This document shows, piece by piece, positions 23,640 to 34,900 of a stretch of DNA of 64,000 nt. How positions within the stretch are numbered: position 1 is the first letter of the stretch; each line of letters opens with the position of its first letter. Position numbers and translations under genes: made by a program. Source of the stretch: Calamus simplicifolius (lineage: Eukaryota > Streptophyta > Magnoliopsida > Arecales > Arecaceae); the NCBI GenBank assembly GCA_900491605.1, contig UESW01003831.1:1969194-2033193 (forward strand), given 5' to 3'. The notes below the pieces were generated by a model, which was not told the origin of the DNA, did no database searches, and worked only from the letters and a program-made list of their open reading frames with translations.

Positions 23640-24330
23640 ATTGTACTTAAAAATCGTTTATTCATTATATTTTGATTCATGCTTGGCGACATCTATGCTG
23701 TCACCATGTTAAATAATTTCAAACATATTCAAATAACAACTCTTATTTTTCATATTAGTGTTCTGCTTCCTAATCTTTATCTGTTGAATCATGAATCCTT
23801 TTGCCGTCCGTTGTCTCATTAAAATTTGTTTCAGCTCAAAGCTACACGACAATAGGAGAGAGAGAACTTGGACCGTATGAGCTTCATTTGCCAAGCAGAA
23901 TATATTGTTGACCGGATACAGAAAGAAATGAAAATTAGTGAAAATTCATTACATGTATGTATATGGACATAAAATAGGGCGTAAATAATGATAAATATCA
24001 TCTGTGGATATTTAGGTCAGCATTGGTCATGCAACGTCCTTGCTGGTGGTCTTTTTATTTTCTAAGCTTCATATTTTCCGTGAAGCTAATAAATGTGCAC
24101 TTTAGTTCTCGAGGAAAGGGTGAATTGCACATTTTTTCCAAGGACCTAGATTAATTAGCCTGAGGGGTCTAAAAGCTCCATGTGTGTGTGTAAATATATA
24201 CACTGTGTGAGACCCTCTTGAAGCTGGCTAAAAATTTACTTGTTACAAAATTATCTTTTAAACCATAAACAATATAAAATAATTTTTTTATTCAATAATT
24301 TTTATATACTATATTATAGTTAAAATATTA
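23640..24330. other. Intergenic sequence without recognised features
   Basis: No gene recognised. A short (TG)n(TA)n patch lies near 24180-24202. Confidence 0.4.
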
Positions 24331-24334
24331 ACCA

Positions 24335-24504
24335 AAAATCATTTCAAAGCCATTTTTTCTCTGTACAAATCCTCGCCTCGTTTAGCAAATCAACATCTTA
24401 GATACTTTGTCTAGCTACAGATGGCAATGCATCTAATTTTCCGCAATTTTGTCCTTTTTGGCATTGTTGTGACACTTCTTAATTTGTTGATGCAATTGTG
24501 GAGA
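24335..24504 (+). repeat. Left half of an older dispersed repeat split by the LINE
   Basis: Contains ATCTTAGATACTTTGTCTAG and related sequence that recurs near 34623-34650 (TCTCTTAGATACTTTGTCTG). Its continuation appears on the far side of the LINE at 31902-32043. The region looks like the end of a Copia-type LTR; that assignment is inferred. Confidence 0.6.
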
Positions 24505-24545
24505 GACATGCTTCTTTTTTTTTTTTTTTTAATACAAACGGGCGA

Positions 24546-24948
24546 TCACACCACTCTAGTACTGCAAGTCTGCCCAAATAGATCAAAATACAATATTTGA
24601 TTAAGAACAGAAGGATAGGGGTCATCCTGTGACCAAATCCTATAACCACCATGATGAGCCACCGCCATTACTACCCAATCCGCTGCAGAGTTGGCTTCTC
24701 GATAGACATGATGGATTTGGACACTGTCAACATCCCACAAGTAGCCAAGATGCAAGGATCAGGGGATTGACATGAGCTTGAAAGCAGCTATCCTTCTGGA
24801 TCCATCGGATAACTGTAAAAGAATCGCCCTCAATACTCAGGTTAAGAGCGTGCAGGGTCCTAATAGCATAAAGAATCCTAGCCCAAGCTACATAAAGTTC
24901 AGCCAAAGGAACCGAAGAGTCAAGACTTCCAAAGCCACCAGCCGCCAA
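24546..24948 (-). pseudogene. LINE RNase H domain (RVT_3-type)
   Basis: Reads VPLAELYVAWARILYA, LNLSIEGDSFTVIRWI and, in the next frame, VQIHHVYREANSAADWVV, the usual plant LINE RNase H motifs. One frame change lies between the two parts near 24740. Confidence 0.8.
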
Positions 24949-25355
24949 CAGATCTCTAGCAGGCCCACGAATGACAAAAGCAGAACCAACCCTACCTCGA
25001 ACACTCTCGTCAAAGTTAAGTTTGACAAACCCTGGAAAGGAGGCTCCTAGGAGATGAAGAACGTATGCCGGTCCGCTGCTGAAGCAGCAGGGGATCCCCA
25101 GTGGCCAAGGCTGCCAATCACAGGAGCATTATGATGAGGAGAGAAATTGACCGATAAAAGCCTGGCTTTTTGAACAACCCTGAAAGAAGGTATAGATTCA
25201 TTAGTGAAGATGAGAAGATTCCATGATAACCAGATATGGTAAGCAGTGGCAGCCCATAAGTCAGTCTGGTGCTATCTACCCTACCGAAGAATATGCAAAA
25301 ATATGGATCTTAGAGAGCCCGCAGCATCGGCATGACAGTCATAACCCACACTCCG

Positions 25356-25559
25356 CTAGATTCCCCTAACTCTGGGGCAAGTAAAGATAACATGGTCGAT
25401 GATATCCTTCTCCTGACGACACAAGGGGAAAATAGTCAGGATGTGAAGGCCCCTACCAACGAGGAAGGAACAAATCGAAATACAATCCCACAATAGCTTC
25501 CAAACAAAAAGCTGAACCCTGGGATGAATAGGGAGCTTCCAAACCCATCCAGCATCCAT
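25356..25559 (-). pseudogene. LINE zinc-binding RT-associated domain (zf-RVT)
   Basis: Encodes WVWKLPIHPRVQLFVWKLLW and DIIDHVIFTCPRVR, the typical HPR/W...FTCPRVR signature that follows the RT in plant L1 elements. Frame broken on both sides. Confidence 0.8.
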
Positions 25560-26031
25560 CGTTCATTGTGGAGGAGGTCTATAAATACTCATCAAGTTCC
25601 TGGAAGGAGCCCATGGCAAAGAAGATCTAGGCCATAATCTGATATCAGTAACATTCCCCGAATGAGCGGAATAGCGAAGATCCGATGTACTAAATCCTCA
25701 CCAAAGAGTTGAGTAACAATAGACATATGCCAGCTAAAGGAATCCTGAGAAATCAAATCCTTGACCCTCATACTACTGGGAATATCGATGCTGATAAAAG
25801 TAGGCTAAAGAGAGGGGGAGGTCAGCAATCTACTTGTCCTGAAGAACATCAACCATAGAACCATCACCTAACATCCACGAGATGTTAGTCAAAATAGTCA
25901 GAGCATGACGACAAACCTCCTTTCAAAAGGAGGAATGCCGACTAAGGGGTTGATCATCCATAGATGGGGTTCAATCATCATATCTAGCCCACATAAAAGA
26001 ACTTCAAAAACAGTGTGGGTCAAGTAAGAAC

Positions 26032-27432
26032 GTTTACAGCAAATTTAAGGGATGGCAACGCTTTTAAAGTTATTTCCCGATGCTTTTTAGCGTCGGGAAA
26101 TGGCTTTTCGACGCTTTTTAAAGCATTGGTAGAAAGAGTGGCAAGGAAAATTGCCAATGCTTTTTGAAAGCGTCGATAAAAAGTAACTTTGCCGACGCTT
26201 TTGAAAGCGTCGGCAAATTACTTTGCGGATGCTTTTAAACGCGTCGGCAACGTAACTAGCCGATGCTTTAAAAAGTGTCGGCAGATTATAGTTTCTGATG
26301 CTTTAAAACTCTTTTTAAAGCATCGGGATTATCCAATTAATCATCCACATTAAATTTTAATTAGAACACAAATTATATTCAAAGAAAATCTATCATCGAC
26401 AACAGTGAATCAAAGATCCATCTAAAATCAAAATTACTACCTTCCGGATGTGGCGCTAGGGTATCATAAGGCAAAACAACCTCATCAGTAGGCGTCTGGA
26501 TCTTACTCCACTCGATCTGCTGCGCCTCTCCACTGTTCCCAAATCAACAATAACAGAGAGGGAAAAAAAATCTAAATCCATGCAGAAAAAGATAGAACTC
26601 AGGAACTCATGACAAAATAAACATTAAGAACCATCAAAATAACAATGATTTGATCCCTAATCCTAAATAGATGGTTCCATGAGGACCGATCTACCTCAAA
26701 TAGCGAGATACAAGATTGATGAACCCAGATTTCTCGTTTTCACTGCCAAGAACAAGAAACAACCAAGAACACATATCAGATCCGAAATCCTTCTTCCCAA
26801 AAGATGAATTCCATAATGAAAAATAGATCAAGAATGAGAAAAAAAATAATTTGATGCCAACAATCACTTTACCTGATCTCATCAAGACCAGCGACTGCAG
26901 GGCTCAGCTTCGAGAGCTTCTCCTCGGTAGTGACTGCCACCATCAGCGACTAAAATCACCTCCGGATAGAAAAGAAAGAGATCGAGGGAAGAGGAAAGGA
27001 CTCGAGAGGCTTCGAATGAGCGAGAGGGGATATGAGAGCCAAGGCAGCGAGTGCAATTAGTGAAATACGGTTCCCCCTCAGGCGGTGGGAAAGAGCCAGT
27101 TATATTGAAGCCGGAGGAAGGAAAGATGTCTTACTTAATAAGCTACAAACCGCCGTCGAAGAAGCAGCAGAAGCGAAAAAGGGGCAGAAAAAGCTACCCA
27201 CTGCTCAACGCAACCTCAGACCATGTGTGCCGAAGAACTCTGATGTTGACGCCTTGTAAAGCGTCGGCAAAAAAAAAAAACGATGCCGACGCTTTAAAAA
27301 GCATCAGCATTTGTAAAATTATGTCCAAATTTTTTATGCTTTCAAAAAGCGTCGACAATCTTGCAAAAATTCTCGACGCTTTCATAAAGCGTTGGGAAAA
27401 AAGAGTTGCTACCACAATGTTTTGTTGTGGTT
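26032..27432. mobile_element. CACTA-like DNA transposon carrying a captured gene fragment
   Basis: Inserted in the LINE with a 3-bp duplication (AAC at 26029-26031 and 27433-27435; GTT can be read equally). Termini are GTTTACAGCAAATTTAAGG on the left and, inverted, AACCACAACAAAAC on the right, both close to the CACTACAACAAAT-type CACTA end. Subterminal regions hold many short palindromes of the form GACGCTTT..AAAGCGTC: about eight in 26050-26325 and about four in 27240-27400. No transposase is present, so it is non-autonomous. The interior carries a fragment of a UGPase gene. Confidence 0.75.
26441..26943 (-). pseudogene. UGP: Captured 5' part of a UDP-glucose pyrophosphorylase gene (exons 1-3)
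   Basis: On the minus strand three exons are joined by proper GT-AG introns: 26943-26873 (ATG start), 26742-26695 and 26532-26441. They encode MVAVTTEEKLSKLSPAVAGL, ENEKSGFINLVSRYL, then GEAQQIEWSKIQTPTDEVV and LPYDTLAP. This is the start of plant UTP-glucose-1-phosphate uridylyltransferase, the cytosolic enzyme that makes UDP-glucose. Phases agree across all junctions and there is no stop. The catalytic GGLGT region and everything after exon 3 are absent. Introns and part of the 5' UTR are retained, so the piece was taken up at DNA level, not by retroposition. It lies within the CACTA-like element. Confidence 0.88.
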
Positions 27433-27568
27433 AACCGAGAAGCATGACGAGCCAGCAGTGCCTCTCTCCGAACAGTCAGAGAATGAATACCCAGGCCACT
27501 TCATGAATAGGCAAACAAACAATATCCCAAGCCAGAAGATGAGTCCCATGTCCATCCTGCCCAGAGGC

Positions 27569-28522
27569 CTACAGAAAATCCCAAAAGCATCGCTCTATCC
27601 TCCTCAGACAAATAGACGGGATAGCAGTATTAGAGAGGAGATGCAGAGGGAGGAAAGTTAGAACCGATCGTATAAGGATAATCCTCGTCATCATAGATAA
27701 CGAAGTGATGTGCCAACCATCTATGCGATCGTAGACCCGCCGCTCAATATTAGCATAATCACTACTGCGGGGCCGTCTTCCGGTGATAGGGATTCCAAGG
27801 TACAGAAGACGATCAGCCTGACTAAATATGCCCAATGTATAGAGTATGGCTTCCCGAATATTACTTCTGGTTTTTGGGCTAAAACAAATCATAGACTTGT
27901 GGAGATTAACCTTTTGACTAGAAGCCTGATAATAGCTCTGAATAATAGAATCAAAGATGATCGCATTCCGAACAGTAGCCTGTCCTAGCAAAATACAGTC
28001 ATCTTCATACAAAAGATGCGAAACTGAGGGGCCAAGAGGACCTGCCATAAAGGGGGCAATTCGACGATCCTCCTGTGCCTGATATAACGCACGAGAAAAA
28101 TCATCGACAGCCAATATGAACAAAAAAGGGGATAAAGGGCACCCCTGACAAAGCCCAACGGTAGAATGGAAGAAATCAGACTGACTACCATTGATAATCA
28201 GGGAGAAAGACGGTGACCGAATGCAAGCCATGATCCATGCTATAAAGAGTATATCAAACCCAAATTCAAAAAGAGTGCAATGCAGAAAGTCCCAACTCAT
28301 CCTGTCATAGCCACGCTCCATATTTAGCTTAATCGCCATAAGACACTGTCTGGTAGGAGCTTTCTGAAGACCAGACATGAATTCTTGAGCTATAATGACA
28401 TTATCCAAAATACTGCGCCCTCTAATAAAAGCCTCTTGCTCATCAGAGACAAGACGGGGAATGACCACTCTCAGACGGTTGACTAATAAGCGCGCACAAA
28501 CCTTATATAAGGTAGTACACAA
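27569..28522 (-). pseudogene. LINE reverse transcriptase domain
   Basis: Long open frame with plant L1 RT motifs in order: RLVSDEQEAFIRGRSILDNV, LDMERGYDRM-like block (here LNMERGYDRMSW), GLCQGCPLSPFLFILAVDD, the catalytic box as YEDD (normally YADD), and YLGIPITGRRPRSSDY. The central Ala-to-Glu change in the YxDD box is unusual. The frame ends where the CACTA-side sequence approaches. Confidence 0.9.
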
Positions 28523-29873
28523 ACCGATGGGCCGGTAGTGCTGGGGGTAGAAGCGTCAGGACGCTTGGGCACAAGAGTGATGAGGATCCTATTCCAATCC
28601 ATAGGCATAGAATTGGACTGAAAGATAATCTGAATAGCCTGAACCACCTCAGGACCAACAATAGTCTAATAGTGCTGGAAGAAAAAAGGCGGAAAGCCAT
28701 CAGGCCCCGGGGCCTTGATAGACCCAAGATCCCAAAGAGCCAACCGAATCTCCTCCGCAATGAACGGTCTGACAAGACTGTCGTTCTTCAGAATAGAGAC
28801 CTTCTTCAAAGAAGAGACCTGCTGAACTGAAGCCCCATCACCAGAATGCTCTGTCCAACTGGACTGAAGAATTGAAACAGCCGATCACGAATGACGTGAA
28901 TGTCTTCCTGAGAGCCCCCATCCTCATCTATCAAGCGCCGAATTCGATTGGCTGCCCGACGCTTCAAAGTAGTCTAGTGAAAAAATCTGATGTTTCGGTC
29001 TCCCTCCTGAATCCACATGGCCTTGGACCGCTGCTTCCAATAAGTCTCCTACTGCTGAAGAAGAGAATGATGAATAGCAAGCTTAGCTCGGAGAGCGGAA
29101 AGGTCAGCATCAGAGAGAGAGCCATCATGATCTTCTCTGGAATGTAGATAAGCAATGTCAGCTTCCACCCTCTCAACTTGCCTCAAAATATTCCCAACCT
29201 CCTCTCTATTCCATCTAGACGCCTGCGCCTGACTAGCTCCAACCGTCTAGAAAGTTTGTAAATAGTATTGCCTCTAACTGATAAGTGCCAGACCTGAGAA
29301 ATAATAGTGCGAGACGCAGAATAAGAAGACCAGAATTTCTCAAACCGGAACTGCCTATGTAACTGAGAGTTAACCTCAGTGGAGACCATAATGGGGCAAT
29401 GATCTGAGGCAATCCTGGAAGATGAGTGACAGATGTCGAAGGGAACATTCAAAGCCAATGGACAGAGGCCATAGCTCTATCTAATCTCTCCCACACCCGG
29501 TTGCACCAAGTAAATTGGGGACCCAAAAATACCAAGTCAAGCAATCCAGCGGATGAGATAAAGGACCTGAGATCTCAGCTAAGTTACTGACCTGTCTTCC
29601 TCCTTTCTTTTCATTTGCCCCAATGATACAGTTAAAATCACCAACAACTAAGAAAGGAAGACCATGCACAAGAAGAGAGAGGAGTTCAGCCCATAATACC
29701 CTCCTCTCCCAGAAATCAATACTAGCATAGACTCCTGATAAAAGAATGGGATCGAAATTGCCCTCAGAGACAACCAGAGACACCTGTTGATTACACTGAT
29801 GAAAAGCGTCCACCCTGATAGAGGAATTGTGCCAAATAGCTAATATACCACCCGAGAGGCCCACTAACTCCAC
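28503..29873 (-). pseudogene. LINE endonuclease region
   Basis: GISGGILAIWHN-like (here GLSGGILAIWHNSSIRV) and LPFLVVGDFNCIIGANEKKG mark the APE-type endonuclease that precedes the RT. A later piece, SSRIASDHCPIMV, supplies the SDHCP motif near 29410. Several frame breaks. Confidence 0.85.
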
Positions 29874-30046
29874 TGCATAAGAAGACCAGGCTTGGTCAAT
29901 CTGCCTCCTAAAAGAAATTAAGCTGTCACCCGATAATCAGATTTCCAGAAGAACACAAATATCAAATTGATGAAGCTGAATCAATCTCACAAAAGAGGCT
30001 CGAAAAGATGGTTTTTGAGCTCCCATGACATTCCATAATAGAATCT

Positions 30047-31840
30047 TCATTTAGCAATAGTTGGGGTCTGGGACCCAGTCGAGTCCTCCGTCATACCAAC
30101 ATTAGAATGACCCTCAAAAGATACAGTTTCCCTATCAATCTCAACCTGAAGCATCTGGGGACCCACATCAGAGAGCGGGGGATTCAATCCCTGGCCTAGA
30201 ATGGCCACTTTGAGAGTGGAGACTGTAGCCTCATGACTGCAACCTTCCAAAGAAAATGACTGGGGAATCATAGCTTGAGCGTCAGCCCGGCCCTCGGGAG
30301 GCAGGCCAGTCGAGGTAGCCAGAGACACAGGATCCAGGATAGCTAGCTGGCAGACTGGAAGGTTTGTTGTTCCCCTAGTAATTTTTCCTTTTCTTTTATC
30401 TGATTTCGAAGAGACTCGATGGATTTGAGACTCTTTCGGTCTAGCCCTCTTCGAAGGACCTGGGTTAGCATACCAACGATCCACAGATAGTCCAATCGGA
30501 ATGTCAGACCCTAGTATTGCAAAAGGGTTCATAGTCTGAACATTCAGAGTTGGCTGAGAAGTAATGGACTGAGTCTAAACTCCAGACACTGAGCCACCTT
30601 CAGCCTGAGTAAAACAGGCATGCATCGGCTTCTTTATCTTCTTACCTGAGACTATAGCAGAAGGACCGGCATGCCTTCCATCCAGTGGAGCACATTCCAT
30701 TGGGGGCAAGTCGGCCTTCCCCACTCCCTGCTGAGCCGAGAACACATCGTTGGAGTCCAGAGACTTGCCAAACTTAGAGAGGCGCTGACGAGCAGTTTTG
30801 AGGGGAACACTCCATTCGTCGAGGGACTGGCCCGAATCGGAAGTAGAGAAGATGACAGCTAGAGCCACACCCGAAGCAGAGGAATAGGGTCTTGAGTCCT
30901 TAGCGGACGGAGCAACACCTGGAACTGAAGCCATCGTCTTCCCAGTCGGTGGAGCCACCTTGCGTCAGCTAACAGCCACCATCCACAAACCGAAACAGGG
31001 GAAAGTAGAAGTCGACGATGAATCAGACTGTGACCCGTGGTTGCAGGGACCTCGGAGATGCAAGGAGCTGCAGTTGCAGCAGAGTCCTTCGATATGTTCA
31101 TAAACAAACGACTGCCAAAAGGGCGCAAGAGACCCCCTCACACGAACCCCCGGCCGCAGTGGACGGGAGAGGTCAATTCTAACACAGACACGGGCAAATC
31201 CAGCTATGCTTCTCGCCAATGTCGGAGGGTCAGCAAAGGCATAACAGCCGGTCGGGGAAAGAACAGAGTGGAGGATAGATTCAGACCAGTATTCCATAGG
31301 TAGATTTGGTAGCCGAATCCAAACTAAAGCCGAAGAAACAGAGTCCTGCGCCGGGAAGAAATCAGCTCTCCAAGCCTCAGATGCCACCGGCTGACCATTG
31401 ACGATCCAACGTTTCTCAAGAACCATTCCCTTAGCACTAGGATCAAAGAATTTAACAATATGACATCTATAGGCCAAGCTTACAATTTGAATCTCACCAG
31501 GAACTCCCGCACGATGGAATTCGTGGAGAAAAGCTTCAGGAGGAACCCAGTGCTGGAACGTTCGCACCAGAATGGCCATCTTCTCCCAGCTTTCGATTTC
31601 TTCCCCCAGAGCTGAACACGGCACCTGGACAACATCAAAGAAACAAATCTCCAAGTTCGCCACCTCTGCCAGCGATGGAGACGATGAAACCCATGTGAAG
31701 CTAGGAACTGTCTCCTTCCGCAAAGACATCGGATGCTCCTTAGCAGCATCAAGAGCCATCAGCCGATGGGGAACAGAGTCAGGAACAAAAGCTTTGGGGA
31801 TGATTGAGGAAGATGCCGGACCTTGCCGAAAATCAAGCAA
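30047..31840 (-). pseudogene. LINE ORF1 (gag-like, DUF4283-type)
   Basis: An open frame from 31840 to 30965 has a DUF4283-like domain: EKMAILVRTFQHWVPPEAF, MVLEKRWIVNGQPVASEAW, ALVWIRLPNLPMEYW and IAGFARVCVRIDLSRPL. A Cys-rich CCNCSSLHLRGPCNHG stretch resembles a zinc knuckle. The frame then changes near 30965 and continues as a Ser/Pro-rich tail to about 30047. The protein would bind the LINE RNA. Confidence 0.8.
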
Positions 31841-31901
31841 GAATGACTGTAAGCGGGAATCTTAAAGCAAGGACCAGACTGAAAGCAGCGACATGCTTCT
31901 T

Positions 31902-32043
31902 TATATCTTGCAGGACATTCATTGCAGCCTAGTGCATATCTTTCATGGTGAGAATGAATAAAGCCTAAAGAAAAGTGACTTGATCACACCTAAAACCATC
32001 TCTCAAGAAAATATTTCAGTCAGTGCGTTTCACTAACTATCAG
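31902..32043 (+). repeat. Right half of the dispersed repeat split by the LINE
   Basis: Contains ATATCTTGCAGGACATTCA, AATAAAGCCTAAAGAAAAGT and CAGTCAGTGCG, which align with 34750-34890 (TATTTTGAAGGATATTCA, AAACCTAAAGAAAAAT, TAGTTAGTGCA). With 24335-24504 it makes one copy of the repeat found undivided at 34600-34900. Confidence 0.65.
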
Positions 32044-32240
32044 AAAAGTCTTGCTGCACCATTCTTCGGTATAGCAAATGCACACCAACCGCATGGATTA
32101 GCAGCTCATGCATGCTGGTGCGCGTGCTGTGGCCCAATGGGCCTTATTGTACACCGCACATGCGCTGGCATGCGCGGATAGCTAGCCAATTGGCATGGTC
32201 AATCCCTATTGCATGTTGTGCTTCTTATCAAAAACTGTAA
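32044..32240 (+). mobile_element. Possible MITE, AAAAGTCTTG family (copy 1)
   Basis: Begins AAAAGTCTTGCTGCACC like the better-formed copy at 35327. The right end is diverged. The middle is rich in GCATGC-type palindromes. Confidence 0.4.
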
Positions 32241-32559
32241 GTTGATAAAGTCGTTATATAAATTAAAGCAAGCATCAAAGCAACGACATAAAAAATTTGA
32301 TGATATTGTCTTAACAAATGGCTTTCATATCAATGAATTAAACTAATTAATGTATATATAGCTAGTTTCATAAAGGCAAAAGAGTTATAATCTACCTATA
32401 TGTCAATGATATGATGCGTATTGCTAATTGTATAAAGGTAAAGGAGTTATAATATGCCTATATATTAATGGCATGTTATTCTTTGGCATAGATTAGGGAA
32501 GTAACATTGAGACTAAAGAATTTTTATATCTAAATTTGACAGAAATATACTATGACTGA

Positions 32560-33640
32560 TATGATTTTAGGCATAAAAATTCTGAGAGAGAATGGTAACC
32601 TAATTATGTCAGTCTTATTATACTAAAAAGATCCTCAAAAAATTACACCCATAAGCACACCATTTGATAAAAGTATCAAACTAGTGAAGAATAAAGAGCT
32701 ATAGTTTAGTTAGAGTATTCCAAGGTCATTAGAAGTCTAATGTATATTATAATATATACTATACCTGATATAGCATATGCAGTAGAAAAATTAAGTAGGC
32801 ATCTATTTGTCCTAGTAGAGAATACTACAATATAGTAAGTAGAGTCCTGAAGTACCTTAAGAAGATCATAGATAATAGTTTTTAGTTTACTAGCTATCCA
32901 ATAATTTTAGTAGATTCATGTTTTAAGGTATTTAATGAAGTTTTACGTTGGCTGTGAGCTACCTAATGCAACCCTCCTCCTTTACCCGATCTTTATATTA
33001 GAGGTAGAGGTAGATCTAAACTAATATGAATAGAAATAATTAAAAAAATATAACTATTTATAATTTGAATGTCGACTAAGCCCTGAATAGAGCAGAGTTG
33101 AGGAAGCATATTCATGTAGCTAACCACATGTAGTTGGAAAAAGGCTTAGATGAGTTGAGTTGAGAGGAGTTGAACTATCCAACAATTTTGGAAGGATACA
33201 CTGATGCTAGTAATTGGAGTATAGAACAAAAGCTTTATGTATTTACAAGTGGATATGTATTTACTATTGGTAGAGGTGCAATATGTTCACGCTTTAAGAA
33301 ACAAACTTAAATAACAAACTCCATAATAGCAGCGAAATTTATTGTATCAGCTATGGGAGGCAAGGAAGCAAAGAGATTGAAAATCCTATTACTAGAAATA
33401 CCAATATAGCTTAAACCTATGGTGCCTATATCTTTGCACTGCAATAGTTAGCAGATAATATCATGAGCCTATGCCAATATTTATAATAGTAAGTCTAAGC
33501 CTATTGGACTATGACAATTGATTATTGATAGAATTATCACTATTAAATATGTTAGGTCAAATCAAAACTTAATTAATCCTTTGACTAAAAGCCTTATAAG
33601 AGAGGTGGTGATCAAAACCTTATAAGGGATGGGTCTCAAG
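32560..33640 (+). mobile_element. Decayed Copia pol fragment (RT end and RNase H), split by a short retroposon
   Basis: LGIKILREN at about 32567-32595 corresponds to the end of a Copia RT. After the insert, EGYTDASNWS (from 33191) and KSIIAAKFIV-like sequence correspond to RNase H, followed by a VRSNQNLINPLTKSL tail. Stops and frame changes are frequent. No LTR pair was assigned. It is interrupted at 32909-33174. Confidence 0.7.
32909..33174 (+). mobile_element. 266-bp SINE-like element made of RTE head and tail
   Basis: Inserted into the Copia fragment with a 15-bp duplication, one mismatch: CTATCCAATAATTTT at 32894-32908 and CTATCCAACAATTTT at 33175-33189. Its first about 75 bp (AGTAGATTCATGTTTTAAGG onward) match the head of the RTE element at 11680. 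The rest matches the RTE 3' end, including GAATAGAGCAGAG, ATGTAGTTGGAAAAAGGCTT and the GAGTTGAG tail. It has no coding capacity and must have been copied by RTE machinery in trans. Confidence 0.85.
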
Positions 33641-34560
33641 CTCATATCAAAGAATAATCTATGATGAAACCTCAACTTAATGCTTGCTAAACCCATGTCT
33701 TGAGTTCAATTAGAAAAAGTACACCATAAAAGTGATTGCAAGTATCAAAGTAAATTTTATCTTAAAGAAAGTGGTGCTTGGTAACCATAATGATAAAAGA
33801 AAGGATGAAGCATAATGCTCTTAATAGACTTATAAAAGATTAATTTGGAGTGTTTAGTTATGGTGCATTCTTAATAAGTCTACTGAAGTGAGTGTGAAGT
33901 GTGATTGCTTTTATTGAATTAGAGAGCTTGACTATAGAGCACTCATGAAAGCAAGATACAAGACTTAAGGCCATAAATGGGCCACATTCTTTTTAGATGC
34001 CTACATGAGTAGAAATTTTATGTTTGAGATATTTGTGGTTAACCTAATGAGATAGCTAGTTCAAAGCTTAATCCATCAACTATTTTGGCTTAACTTTGAT
34101 GTATCATCACCAAGTGAGTATTCAAGTTGGAAGACATCTTCATGCATGCATAAGTTTTTACTAAGTTTCTTGATTCTTTGGGAGGGAGAAGAAAGGACTT
34201 CGGAAGTTTAATCCCTCGTTGAAAAGATAAGAAAAGCGATCAGTACTTATAATAAATCCCAAGCCATACTGCTACGTTCATATGGAACAAACTAAGCTTA
34301 GGTAATTTGCACTATTCACACGTGCATATGTTGTGGGCTGTAGGGCGATAGTGGCGCACTTAGCAATTCGCTTGTGCGCATCCTGCTTAAGACGCCCAAA
34401 CTTTATATACGAGGCACCAAAAGATGTACCCACGTTTGCAGACACATCCAATGGATAAGTCTAGACCTTCTTGATAAATAGATTGGATCTAAGATGGACT
34501 CATGTCCCGAGATGCATTCAATGGATGAGTTCAAATCTCTTCTATAGATAGTGGTCATTG
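33641..34560 (+). other. Sequence without recognised features (possible Copia 3' flank / LTR)
   Basis: No coding similarity. By position after the RNase H relic it may include the 3' LTR of that Copia element, but no partner LTR was confirmed over this stretch. Confidence 0.35.
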
Positions 34561-34599
34561 GGTCCAGGATCATATAAAAAAATTGACCAAAAATTATTC

Positions 34600-34900
34600 A
34601 AAAGTTTCTCTTCTCTTTTTGCAAATTAATCTCTTAGATACTTTGTCTGATTGCAAAGGATAATACATTTGATTTCAACAACTCAATTCTTTTTTAGCTT
34701 CTTGGGGCTCTTTTTCATTTGTACAACTACAGAGGGGCAATCTCCTTTGTATTTTGAAGGATATTCACCATAATTCAATACACATCTTTTATAGTGAGGG
34801 CAAGTAAAACCTAAAGAAAAATAATCTAATTATGCTTAAAATTCATCATTTACGTAAACATTCTAGTTAGTGCAGTCGTCTTCCACTAACTCTCACCTAC
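34600..34900 (+). repeat. Undivided copy of the repeat that hosts the LINE
   Basis: Aligns on the left with 24335-24504 and on the right with 31902-32043. Its middle (near 34690, AGCTTCTTGGGGCTC) represents the site that the LINE occupies in the other copy. Confidence 0.62.

Larger units (their letters stand above)
24517..31889 (-). mobile_element. Near full-length L1-type LINE (with RNase H), interrupted by a CACTA element
   Basis: On the minus strand this runs from a 5' end at 31889 to a poly-A tail, seen as T-run 24514-24530. It is flanked by a 12-13-bp target duplication GACATGCTTCTT (24505-24516 and 31890-31901). Parts in transcription order are ORF1 (31840 to about 30047), endonuclease (29873 to about 29200), reverse transcriptase (28522-27569), zinc-finger region (25559-25356) and RNase H (24948-24546). 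Without the 1.4-kb CACTA insert at 26032-27432 it would be about 6 kb, normal for a plant L1. The frame is broken at several places. Confidence 0.88.

Noticed and set aside
24772..25050. Plus-strand 92-residue open frame
   Set aside because: Antisense to the LINE RNase H domain; no similarity of its own.
26851..27434. Plus-strand open frames over the CACTA-like element
   Set aside because: They are antisense to the UGPase exons or run through the subterminal repeats. I recognise no family in them.
30965..31865. Open frames on the plus strand of the LINE ORF1
   Set aside because: Shadows of the minus-strand gag-like ORF1, which has recognisable DUF4283 motifs.
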